From Caenorhabditis remanei (taxonomy: Eukaryota; Nematoda; Chromadorea; Rhabditida; Rhabditidae), in the NCBI RefSeq assembly GCF_010183535.1, contig NC_071333.1, forward strand, positions 1,116,001-1,180,000: a stretch of DNA of 64,000 nucleotides. Direction: 5' to 3'. Position 1 is the first letter of the stretch. Each line of letters starts with the position of its first letter. Below, piece by piece: positions 41,600-51,504 of the stretch. Below the pieces are notes generated by a model, which did not search any database, was not told the origin of the DNA, and saw only the letters and a list, made by a program, of their open reading frames with translations. The position numbers and the translations under genes are program-made.

Positions 41600-43932
41600 T
41601 TAATGTCTGGCTAAAAACATAATGACAGCAGTGAAAATGATAATTGGGAAGACATGGTTCAAAATTTGTGAAGATTCATTGCACTCGTCTGTGGAACAAC
41701 AGCACAGCATACCACCGCCAGGACGTCGATTACATCCTTCTTTCTGAATAGCATATCATTGATATTAACTGTCAAATTTAAGATTAACAGAGCTGGCCGA
41801 CATGCACTTCATAAGTTCCGTCGGTCTTTTCGTTTCGGATGTCTTTCACTAAAATATCCGGTTTATGAAAAATAAAATTAGTGATCCCTACACCCTCACT
41901 ATTTTATTTTTTTAGTTCTTTATTTTTCCACCGTGCTCTGAGCTCACTACTTTAGTAATTCTTAAAAATTCACCCGGCATTCTCCAGAATCGCAGCTGTA
42001 TTGAGCGCCCTCGTAATGCTTCCGACCAACATGGCCATTTGCAGGAAGTCTGTAAAAAGTAGCAGTTTTCATAAAGTTTGCAGTTTTCCAACATTTAGTT
42101 CTGCAAAATCCCACACTTTCTCTTTCTAGAAAGATGAAAAAAGAGAGCAAATTCAAAAAGCAGGTGATTTTATTCGTTTTGTGGACAAGTTTTGAAATGG
42201 AAAAGTGGGAAATATCGAATGCCTGATTTTCAGTAAATATTCATGCACACACATTGATCGCCACAGAATTGGAACATACTTCGGGAGAGAAGAAAGTGAA
42301 AATATGCAGTAATGAGGGTGGTGTGATGGGAATAATTAAAAACAGGACAATCGGGTTTGTCATTGTAGCAATAGTTTTTGTCATTGCAGCAATAGTTTTT
42401 GTCATTGTAGCAATTGTTTCTGTCATTGTAGAAATAGTTTTTGTCATTAAAGAAGTAGCTTTTGTCATTGTATAAGTAGTTTTTGTCATTGTAGAAGTAG
42501 TTTTTTTCATTGTAGCAAGATATTTTGTCATTGTTCAAATGGTTGTGGTCACTGTAGCAGTATCCTACCGTGAAAAAAGCTACGATCATTATAGCTGTGA
42601 TTATCATCACATCATTAAATTTTTTTCAAATTGCTTTTTAATGGTGGCACCTATATGTAGTGCTTACGTATAGTTAATTGGTGCTGGCCTATTAAGACTG
42701 GTTAAACATCGCATTCACATTACAATCACCAAATAAACTTAACCAGAAACCACAATTTGAATGTTCCTTAATTTCCTGGTATCTTCAAAAATTCAGAAAG
42801 TTTTGCTATATTTTAGTGAGAGTCTCTTCATTCCATCTAAACTAATTTTCTACAATTTAGTACTCCTTTGTAACGTCCAGCACGTTCCAAAGTACACCAA
42901 ACACCTGGTCCCTGTCATTCTTCTCTATTTGCCTAATGAGCGGAGCCCTCCAAACAACAGGTCCGATCGTGTTCGGGGGAGGGCTGATAATACGGTGCGC
43001 AAACTGGCAACCGTTCCGTTACACTAAGTCTTAATAAGATAGAGACAAACATACACTAATCGTCATGTTATTCATTTAGAGAAACGGTTAGGTTCGGATT
43101 GTGTTCATTTGTATTGGAAATTAGGATTGGAGAAGATTAGTTTATGGTGTGCACTAATGGTGTGTATTCGTGGTTCAACCAATAAGATTATAAGTAACAT
43201 ACTTAATACAAAAGTCTGTTCCATTACAGTCCAACAGTTCGATCTCTCCAATTGCGTCACCGTTCACTGATCCTTGCATACCTGAATAACACAATAATAT
43301 TATTCTCATCTATAAAGTCTCAATTATCTTTTTCATATTCTACTGTAGCTATTTCATAGTATTTCTAATTTCCTGGTTATGAGACATGTGCGTCGTTTTA
43401 CCCTGCCACAATCCAGCGGCTCCCTCTTTTCGATTAACCATAGCTACCTGAGCTTTTCTATGCATAAGTTTTTGATAAGCTTTAGCATAACCTATGCGTT
43501 GGAAATAACTACACGGCTCATATCAGAAGTGCGCCTGGGAACTTTTTTCTGAAAAGCCACTAAAAAGCAACAATGTTTCAAAAGTTTGAATTTATCATGA
43601 AAACTCAGAACTCCAACAGGTGAAACACGGCGTTTTTTGATACTTATGTCTGCTCAGAAAGTCAAATGTCACACAAAACACAATACCAAAAATAGACGCA
43701 GAAATAAAATCACATCAGCATATTGCGATTCATCCGCTACAATTACAATCATATGTAAACTGCAATTTCGAAAAACAATTCAAACTACGAACAACGATAC
43801 AAAACCATTTAGTTTGTACTTGAGTAGATTATCTTATAATAGATAAAGATAAAATGACTCACCACTGTAGCATCGGATTGTGAAGATTACTCCAACGAGG
43901 GATGCGGTCAGAATCAGTTTTGTGAGCAGCAT
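41600..43932 (-). CDS. Second secreted Ly6/uPAR three-finger-type protein, GPI-type tail
   Basis: Model complement(41600..41743, 41974..42049, 43203..43281, 43863..43932), 122 residues. A signal peptide (MLLTKLILTASLVGVIFTI) leads into RCYSG, then LLDCNGTDFCIKLPANG, YEGAQYSCDSGECR, KEGCNRR, and the hallmark MLCCCSTDECN, and ends in a hydrophobic tail (FPIIIFTAVIMFLARH) as for GPI attachment. Exons join in phases 1, 2 and 0 with canonical sites. It is a cell-surface protein; the ligand is unknown. Intron 2 contains a 21-bp minisatellite. A 60-base exon-like block in intron 3 (41789-41848) has splice-site-like edges but would add an immediate TGA. A decayed copy of the exon 2 region lies about 1.7 kb away. 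Confidence 0.85.
42356..42545 (+). repeat. Minisatellite, TTTTTGTCATTGTAGCAATAG type
   Basis: About nine 21-bp units inside intron 2 of the second Ly6 gene. The unit length and TTTTGTCAxTGTA core match the array at 63824-63916. Long open frames here on both strands (FVIVAIV.., NDKNYCYNDK..) are repeat artefacts. Confidence 0.85.
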
Positions 43933-44934
43933 TTCGAAGCGGGATCCAGCGTGGAGCTGGTCTGAAATAGGGCTCTTAAAAATAAGTTAACAGAAAAAAG
44001 AAATTGAGTATCTACTGTTACAAGGTTGACTTTGGGACATTCTAATACATACTTTACTTTTCCATAATCGTGAACTAGTAATGAAAATTCTAACGTTTTT
44101 TTCGTCATCCAAACACTCTTAGGAGAGGCTTTTGGTTATCCAATTTCTAAAAAGGATATTAGGAATTGTACTCTCAAAAACTAAGAATTGTGTATTAGGC
44201 TAGGAAGAACTAAAACAGGTAATATGAAAATATTAAAAAAACAGAAGCCCCTTCCCGACAACTACTCAAATGTGTAAGCTGTATAAGTAAAATTGAGAAC
44301 ACTAAAAAGGTCATGTAGATAGACACCGGTAACAAAAGAGTCTTATTGTTAGCAGAAAACGAGGGATATGCAAAGTGTGTGCTCCAGCGCGGGAACCCGC
44401 CAACCCAACTGACCCTAGTCACAGAAGCCCTTCTTCTTCTTTTCCGAACTGTATTTGCGTTGGCGATACTATGCATTTTCTTTCTTCGTCCCTCCTTTCC
44501 CTTCTTTTTCGATGTGAGAGCCAGTGCAGGAGAGGTAAAAGGAGAGCAAATAAGGACAAGAAAAGAGTTGAGCCCATTGTAAGAAGTCCACTTGATTAGG
44601 AGATTATTGTCACCAAGGCATACTTCCGCGGAATATAAAGGATACGGTTTGAAATTTTGCACAGGGTACATCAAGCACATTCGAATTTCAATTTACCTTC
44701 ATTTTGAAGCATTTAGTGCATATTCACAATAACAAAAACCAACGAAAGCTCCATTAAAAAATTTAACACGTGTTAATTGGTAATTGTTAATCTTTCGGTA
44801 TGTAGGGAGTTTGTAGAGAGCCTGAAATTTCAATCAAACTTCTTAAATTCATTCATACGTCTTTTGAAGACATCGACTAGACATTGAAGTTTTTGTACAA
44901 CTTGATTTATTAGAAAATCAGTTACATTGCAAGT

Positions 44935-45125
44935 CAATAATCCTTCCTGATTTTCCTAGGCCACAATATTCCTGATTGCGTCATCATCCACATATGACTG
45001 AATAATACAATAATATTATGCACAACTTGTTTTAATCATTTTTTCATATCCTACTGTAGCTCTTAACGCAGCTAATTTCCTGGTCATGAGTATGTATTGT
45101 CAGTATAACTGCGTCATCCTGCAAA
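44935..45125 (-). pseudogene. Decayed duplicate of the second Ly6 gene's exon 2/intron 1
   Basis: Aligns with 43240-43425. Shared in order: GATTGCGTCAtC (exon), CTGAATAAyACAATAATATTAT across the acceptor, TTTTTCATATyCTACTGTAGCT, CTAATTTCCTGGTyATGAG, and TGCGTCrTyyTnCCCTGC-like sequence. In the exon-equivalent part the frame is broken by TAG and the cysteine codons are gone. No other exons are recognised, so this is a partial tandem duplication. Confidence 0.6.
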
Positions 45126-45771
45126 CAGATTTTTGCCATATTTCTCAACTCTAGGTTTAGCTACGCATAGTGAATGTCAGGGAAACGGATTGAGGATCAA
45201 AAAGTCCAAAAAAATTCCGGACGTGGACAGTCATTAGCTTAACGGTTGGTTTTCACTATTTTTTCCGTTCATTTTGGTGCTGAACAAATCTAAATAGGTA
45301 AATTTTGAGAGTTGCTAAATTTCTTGGAAATGTGATATCTGAACGGGAAATGTGCTAGAATACGTTAATTCTTTAAACATTTTAGGTTTTTCGTGTTCCT
45401 CTGACCAATACATACCGCTTGTCACATCCAATACTTCCGTCTCTTTTATTTTTGATTTCTGTCCTTCAAAATTCCCCACCCATGTAACCCGTGTTCAAAA
45501 AACCAAAAACACATTCCTGTTTATGTTATATTCTCTACTATTTTCTATCTGTTTTTCACCAATGTCACCTGACCCGATTGTTATCAGTTTGCAGAATCCT
45601 CTTACTCCCAGCTGTTTACCTCCCAACTCGCCTCAGTCATATGAACAAAACGGGCTAGATTTTCTTATCAATCACACTCGGTACCTGACTTAATTCCTTT
45701 TAGACATCATGTGATGATCTTCAATCTTATTTTTGCAAGGTGTTTTCTGTTTACGTCTCGAGTTGGAGTAG

Positions 45772-45778
45772 TATAAAA
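45772..45778 (+). promoter_or_regulatory. TATA box candidate
   Basis: TATAAAA in GTAGTATAAAAACTCAG, about 117 bases upstream of a trans-splicing-type acceptor and the 18-codon ORF. Confidence 0.4.
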
Positions 45779-45944
45779 ACTCAGCGGGTTCCCTGGTTTC
45801 CCATCAGCTCTTATTTCTTCCTAACTTCTCTTTTCTGCTTTTCTTTTCAATAGGGTTTCCCCTCTCTTTTCTAATCCACCTGTTTCAGAAAACTTGGGTA
45901 GCCTCAACCATGTGATCTCAATTGTAAAGCTCATTGGTAACAAA

Positions 45945-46001
45945 ATGGTTCTCCTCAATCAGTTTCTTCGGGATTTTTGCTGTATCTTCTGTCTATTGTA
46001 A
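45945..46001 (+). CDS. Candidate micropeptide, 18 residues, Cys/Leu-rich
   Basis: The frame reads MVLLNQFLRDFCCIFCLL then TAA. Context is gene-like: a TATA box at 45772, CACCTGTTTCAG ending at 45888 (trans-splicing-type acceptor), a 56-base leader with one ATGTGA, and AATAAA at about 46030. The peptide is hydrophobic with a CCxxC pattern, as in small membrane-associated peptides. It could be a real micropeptide gene, a non-coding RNA, or the last exon of something else. There is no homology I can name. Confidence 0.35.
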   Translation: MVLLNQFLRDFCCIFCLL

Positions 46002-47037
46002 TGCAATGCTCAAAAAATGACAAAACTCAAATAAAAATTTGAAAAATTATAAGGTGAGAAGATTATAGCGCTATGGGTACCTTTCAAAGCTCTGCAAATT
46101 TTTAGAAACTCAAAAAAAAAATGGTATTCAATCCGTCTGGTGAACTACTTTTCTGAAGGATGTCGTCTCACAAGGAGTGATTATTTTGAAGACAACTCAT
46201 TGCTACAGGAATCATTCAATGCCGGGTTTTTTTCAATGTTGGAACTACGTGGTTGGGTCAATAAACGGAGCGACATCAGTAAATTTCCAAAACTTAAAAA
46301 TCTGAAAAAAAACTCAATTTTGGTATTTTTTTGTAAAGTGTTTTTGTAAAGTCTTTTTGTAAAGTGTTTTGTAAAGTGTAAAGCTGAAATAAATTTTTTG
46401 TAACGAGATTTTTTTATTGGTTTGGGAATCTTTGGATTTAAAATCACTACAGGGATTTTTCAAAATCGGTTGTATCCCGCAGTCTCCATCTATGCACTTC
46501 GCTTGCACATCGAATTGCGCTGCTTGGTGGATTTTCCAAAATTTTAGAAAGAAGATGAGAAGCTGAACATATAGAATCTCATTGAGGAATGCGAAGTCCA
46601 CTGGTACGTAATAACACATATGCAACCTTTATGATTCGGAAAAACATGAACAAAATAACGGTGGAGTTCCTGCTTAATAAGAAAATGTATTATTTAAACC
46701 ATTTGAGCTGGTTTCACTCTTGAATATGAGAGCAAAGCTTTTAATATTGAGGAAGAAAACAATAACGAGACGAATTATGAATATGATGGTCCGTCTGCTG
46801 GGTTTCTCGATAAAAATTGATAGAGAATGGGACCTTGCGGGTAGGAAGGGTTTGTGTGATTTCTGTTGTAAAAGGTTGTGCCAGTACCAACTTTTTGGTT
46901 TTAACTGTGATATATTTTTAAGAACTTTGTAACGACAGACTTTTTTTCAAAACTAAGTTGTCTTAGTAAACGGATGTTAAAACTGATTTTCATACGAAAC
47001 CCTTCCGGGTATATTCATGAACTTCTTCTTCTTTTTC
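46002..47037. other. Intergenic stretch before the inverted duplication
   Basis: Contains a short GTAAAGTGTTTTT tandem (46334-46382) and a CTTCTTCTTTTT tract abutting the inverted-repeat arm. No gene is seen. Confidence 0.55.
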
Positions 47038-48234
47038 TTCTTCTTTGAGTTTTGACATACACAACTATTGATCTGATAGTATGAATTGACATAAGTTTGT
47101 CATCAGAAGAACTAAAATCCTATTTCAGTTTGAAACTTTGAAATTTGAAACCAAAATGTGGTGCTCATTCCTGTGAAACCGTTTCATTGCGAATTGACGT
47201 CAGTTTGTCATCCGAAGAAATGAAATCCTACTTCAGTCTCAAATCCTCTGTTTAATAGTGTGCAGGAAAAACAAAGTCTTGTAACAAATGATTTATTATC
47301 AATGGATCGGTTGTTCAATCAACGACTGCTCCCACAATTTAGAAACATTCTCCTCTGACTTGAAACTGTGTTCCTAATTCGGTAAGTTGGACTGTGACGT
47401 TTTTCTTCCATTCGCTGAAAATGTTTCGTTTTGCCAAAATACTTCAGGACTCTGGCAACTCACGTCTCATTTTTTCTGATGGAGCCAAGCCTGACTAAGG
47501 CGTTCAAATAATCGAACCCGAGTCTGACAGGGCGACAGTTATGTTTAATGAGAAGCGCCGGCTCCAAATACTTCTGAAAAGAAAACATTTTTTGGAACTT
47601 TCTGGTGCTTCAAAAACACTTACATCAAAAATTCCATCTCCATTTGAGATCGTTCCTGTGATCATACGGGTCAGCGACCCCGCTCCCGAACAATATTTGA
47701 ATTTTGTGATACGATCGTCCCTGCTGTAATTAACAATTGTGTGCTACTACAGAATGCATATTTCATAATTTACATGCAGTCTTCTTCCACGAGCCAGCCT
47801 TCCACACAATAATCTCTTACACATTTGAATGTGACGTTGTAGTACACTTCAGTCTTCTCTTCCGAAAACGGCCAGATGGAAGAGACGGTGGCCACGAGGA
47901 GGGCGGTGATGACAAGGAGAAGCTTCATTCTGTAAGAAAGATTCGATTTAAATTTTGTGTGATTAGTTTCAATTCATATTTACAAAAATATGAGACTCTC
48001 CAAGGAGTGATAGAAACCACAGTTTCTTCAGACTGCAAAACCCAATCTTCTATCAAAAAGCAAAAGTCAGAAGAACATTCCGAATTCAGAACACGGAATA
48101 GACTAAAGTTTTCAACACTTAAGTTTTCAGAGACTTGGCTTTCAGCCCAAACTCACTTGATATCCAGAGCTTCGATTTTCCGGATTTTGAGTGTCTTCAG
48201 TGGGAGAAGACTTTTTCCTGATTGGTCGATATAC
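47038..48234. repeat. Left arm of a 1197-bp inverted duplication
   Basis: Reverse complement of 50118-51314 with equal length, no indel noticed, and only three mismatches noticed by eye. It carries a whole TTR-like gene. Confidence 0.9.
47339..47928 (-). CDS. Secreted TTR-like family protein, left copy
   Basis: Model complement(47339..47414, 47464..47573, 47624..47723, 47774..47928), 146 residues, mirror of the right copy. A signal peptide (MKLLLVITALLVATVSS) precedes a six-cysteine secreted domain with TFKCVRDYCVEG, EEDCIRD, and GTISNGDGIFDKYLEPALLI then KHNC. The last block resembles the transthyretin-like pattern of a Gly-Phe strand followed by P-x-L-x-I-x-H-x-C. There are N-glycosylation sites (NVT, NET, NVT). 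TTR-like proteins are abundant secreted nematode proteins, with one known role in bridging apoptotic cells. TTTCTTACAG ends two bases before the ATG. The coding sequence matches the right copy except for a synonymous change (TCA for TCC) that I noticed. The family assignment is moderate. Confidence 0.8.
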
Positions 48235-50117
48235 TATTATAGCAAAACGTGCTGACGAGGCATAACGTGTAGAGAAGAGGGTTTCCTTTCTCATGTGGGA
48301 GGAATATTTTATAGATTTTATGGCTATGGGAATTTTCGAAAAAATTTTCCCGATCAGGAACTGATCATGAATCATGACGAATCATCTGTAAGATCAAAAA
48401 ATCGAATTATCAGCCCCGTCGTCGAGAGAAACGAAGACCACAACTCAACACAGAATTTTGTGAATTGAGAAGTGGTATATTTTCTAAGGCACAGTCTCTG
48501 AATCTAGACGAGGTAGATCAATTCAGGGTCTCTAATAAGTATACAACAATTTTAGTTTCATAATATTTGGCGGAAAAAGGATCGAAATAACAAATAGACG
48601 TTTTTTAGAGCCGAAAATACGTAAAATGTATATTTTACGGAAGGAATTTGAATTTGGATGCTCTGGTTTTGAGACATTCTTTCAGATGTCCGAGGACAAA
48701 ATCCCCAGTGCGGCGCAGGCAGTCGACGTCGATCTCGTACCATTCGTTTGAACGGCGGTCTTGAACGGTCGTGTAGGAGATTCTTGAGAACTTTCTCTTC
48801 AAATATTTCCACACGATATAAACCAAATCTCGTATGTATATTTCAACTCAGAAAAACGTTTTTTTATGTTGTTTCAAGCGTTTTCCTGCCAATTATCAAC
48901 GTTTTTTAATCTCATAAGACCTTTGTATATTTACGAGCCGAGTAGTGGATTTTGAATTCATTCGCAACTCTTTCTGCATCTTCTATAAGTACTACTGACT
49001 TCCTTGCAGATTAGAAATCCCAATTCTGTGTTGAGGTGTGGTCTTCATTTCTCTTGACGACGGGGATGATAGTTCGATTTTTTGATCTTTCAGATGATTC
49101 GTCATGATTCATGATCAGCTCCTGATCGGGAACGTTTTTTCGAAAATTCCCATAGCCATAAATTCCTCCCACATGAGAAAGGAAACCCTCTTCTCTACAC
49201 GTTATGCCTCGTCAGCACGCTTTGCAATAAATACCGGGCTCCTCAGGCATAGAATCACCACCGGCTTGTTCCAGTTTACATTTTCTTCTTCTCTTTTTCG
49301 CTTGAAAAAGTGTTTCAATTTATTAATTTAGGCTGTAATTTTCAAAAAAGAATCAGTAGATAGAGAGAAACCTAATCAAACTTTGAGTGTCTCTAAAACC
49401 TAGTGTTCGAGTAGAAATCAAGAAAATGAGTCTCTCCAACCTTCTGATTGCTGGGAGACTAGTGTCGATTTTTACTTATGAGTGAATAATAATTGTTGAT
49501 GACACATGTTGTTTTTAACGCAACATCATAGTGAATCCCTAACTGAATATATATATATATATTAAGTTCTCATAATAGTTTTCTCAAGGCTCCATCTCAA
49601 CTAATTACTTTTTTAATTTATCTCTTCTTATTTAAAACCGTCAACTGTTTGAATTTTTTACTTTTCTGATGATTCGTCATGATTCATGATCAGCTATTGA
49701 TCATTTTTTTCGAAAATTCCCATAGCCATAAAATCTATAAAATATTCCTCCCACATGAGAAAGGAAACCCTCTTCTCTACACGTTATTCCTCGTCAGCGA
49801 GCTCCTCAGGCATAAAATCACCGGCGCTTTTCACTTTTCTCCTCTCTTCCCCTTTTCCTCTTAAAAATGGTATTCTTGAAATCGGCTCAAACTTTCTGAA
49901 ACATTTTTCTAGATCACCTTAAACCATTAGATGAATTAGAATAGACAACATTTCTTTGGGAGACAGTTGAATAATAAAACGGTATGCCGTTATGATTCAG
50001 TTTTGACGGTAATTCATTTTTTAAAGTTCTATTATCCTTTTTCGGCTAATTTTCTCAATCAATTTTTTATGCGTCGTTCACTCTCTCAATATCAATAATT
50101 ACAACATTTGCTTTCAG
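48235..50117. other. Spacer of the inverted duplication with nested copies
   Basis: A 225-bp segment at 48245-48470 recurs inverted at 49004-49227 and, truncated, at 49669-49800. It carries GAGAAAGGAAACCCTCTTCT and TGATTCGTCATGATTCATGA on the inverted copies. A coding-like relic lies at 48635-48835. A TATATATA run is near 49545. No complete gene is seen. Confidence 0.7.
48635..48835 (-). pseudogene. Coding-like exon fragment of unknown origin
   Basis: An open frame of about 67 codons ends in TAA with protein-like composition: DLVYIVWKYLKRKFSR, YTTVQDRRSNEWYEIDVDCL, GDFVLGHLKECLKTR. Base composition is GC-richer than the surroundings. There is no start codon with context and no clear acceptor, so it looks like a stranded 3' exon of a gene broken by the rearrangement. 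I cannot name the family. Confidence 0.45.
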
Positions 50118-51314
50118 GTATATCGACCAATCAGGAAAAAGTCTTCTCCCACTGAAGACACTCAAAATCCGGAAAATCGAAGCTCTGGATATCAAGTGAG
50201 TTTGGGCTGAAAGCCAAGTCTCTGAAAACTTAAGTGTTGAAAACTTTAGTCTATTCCGTGTTCTGAATTCGGAATGTTCTTCTGACTTTTGCTTTTTGAT
50301 AGAAGATTGGGTTTTGCAGTCTGAAGAAACTGTGGTTTCTATCACTCCTTGGAGAGTCTCATATTTTTGTAAATATGAATTGAAACTAATCACACAAAAT
50401 TTAAATCGAATCTTTCTTACAGAATGAAGCTTCTCCTTGTCATCACCGCCCTCCTCGTGGCCACCGTCTCTTCCATCTGGCCGTTTTCGGAAGAGAAGAC
50501 TGAAGTGTACTACAACGTCACATTCAAATGTGTAAGAGATTATTGTGTGGAAGGCTGGCTCGTGGAAGAAGACTGCATGTAAATTATGAAATATGCATTC
50601 TGTAGTAGCACACAATTGTTAATTACAGCAGGGACGATCGTATCACAAAATTCAAATATTGTTCGGGAGCGGGGTCGCTGACCCGTATGATCACAGGAAC
50701 GATCTCCAATGGAGATGGAATTTTTGATGTAAGTGTTTTTGAAGCACCAGAAAGTTCCAAAAAATGTTTTCTTTTCAGAAGTATTTGGAGCCGGCGCTTC
50801 TCATTAAACATAACTGTCGCCCTGTCAGACTCGGGTTCGATTATTTGAACGCCTTAGTCAGGCTTGGCTCCATCAGAAAAAATGAGACGTGAGTTGCCAG
50901 AGTCCTGAAGTATTTTGGCAAAACGAAAAATTTTCAGCGAATGGAAGAAAAACGTCACAGTCCAACTTACCGAATTAGGAACACAGTTTCAAGTCAGAGG
51001 AGAATGTTTCTAAATTGTGGGAGCAGTCGTTGATTGAACAACCGATCCATTGATAATAAATCATTTGTTACAAGACTTTGTTTTTCCTGCACACTATTAA
51101 ACAGAGGATTTGAGACTGAAGTAGGATTTCATTTCTTCGGATGACAAACTGACGTCAATTCGCAATGAAACGGTTTCACAGGAATGATCACCACATTTTG
51201 GTTTCAAATTTCAAAGTTTCAAACTGAAATAGGATTTTAGTTCTTCTGATGACAAACTTATGTCAATTCATACTATCAGATCAATAGTTGTGTATGTCAA
51301 AACTCAAAGAAGAA
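50118..51314. repeat. Right arm of the 1197-bp inverted duplication
   Basis: Mirror of 47038-48234. Any base p here corresponds to 98352-p in the left arm. The boundary at 50118 coincides with a CTTTCAG|GTATAT junction. Confidence 0.9.
50424..51013 (+). CDS. Secreted TTR-like family protein, right copy
   Basis: Model join(50424..50578, 50629..50728, 50779..50888, 50938..51013), 146 residues; the exons are clean with phases 2, 0 and 2. Features are as for the left copy: a signal peptide of about 17 residues, six cysteines, three N-glycosylation motifs, and a C terminus of QLTELGTQFQVRGECF. AATAAA follows at 51055. The genes point away from each other, with starts facing the spacer, so the two promoters face one another across 2.5 kb. 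The antisense frame of 182 codons over this gene (and 172 over the left copy) is a shadow. Confidence 0.8.
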
Positions 51315-51504
51315 TTTCCTAACCAATCGCTATCCCAGCCACCATAAATGTCGATCAAGAAGACATTTATCACAATTTTCTAGTTCAAATCAAATCCAAA
51401 GTAAAAATATTTGAGAGAGAAGTACTTTATTTCTCGGAAACCACAAACTACGATGTAAAAAAAACAGAGAAACTGCATTTGATGCAATACAAAAACCGGG
51501 AGAA
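51015..51504. other. Gap between the TTR-like gene and the LIN-15A-like gene
   Basis: The arm of the inverted duplication ends at 51314. Beyond it lies the 3' UTR of the minus-strand gene, with its poly(A) signal (TTTATT on the plus strand, 51427-51432). Confidence 0.6.

Larger units (their letters stand above)
43933..45888. other. Intergenic stretch with a Ly6 relic
   Basis: Holds the relic at 44935-45125. Frames of 156 and 79 codons lie on opposite strands around 44346-44680 over a GC-richer patch, and a 113-codon frame lies at 45352-45693. None has homology or a splice context I can support. A TATAAAA box (45772-45778) precedes the short ORF described next. Confidence 0.5.

Noticed and set aside
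42230..42610. Asn/Lys/Tyr repeat protein frames
   Set aside because: Products of the 21-bp minisatellite in a Ly6 intron.
44210..44680. 156-codon minus-strand frame and overlapping plus-strand frames
   Set aside because: Opposite-strand frames of similar length over a GC-richer patch, with no motif or splicing evidence.
45352..45693. 113-codon plus-strand frame
   Set aside because: No homology or signals. The first ATG follows an unrelated AT-rich stretch.
47737..48255. 172-codon plus-strand frame (and its 182-codon mirror at 50067-50615)
   Set aside because: Antisense to the intact TTR-like genes. The sense strand has the signal peptide, canonical introns and poly(A) signal.
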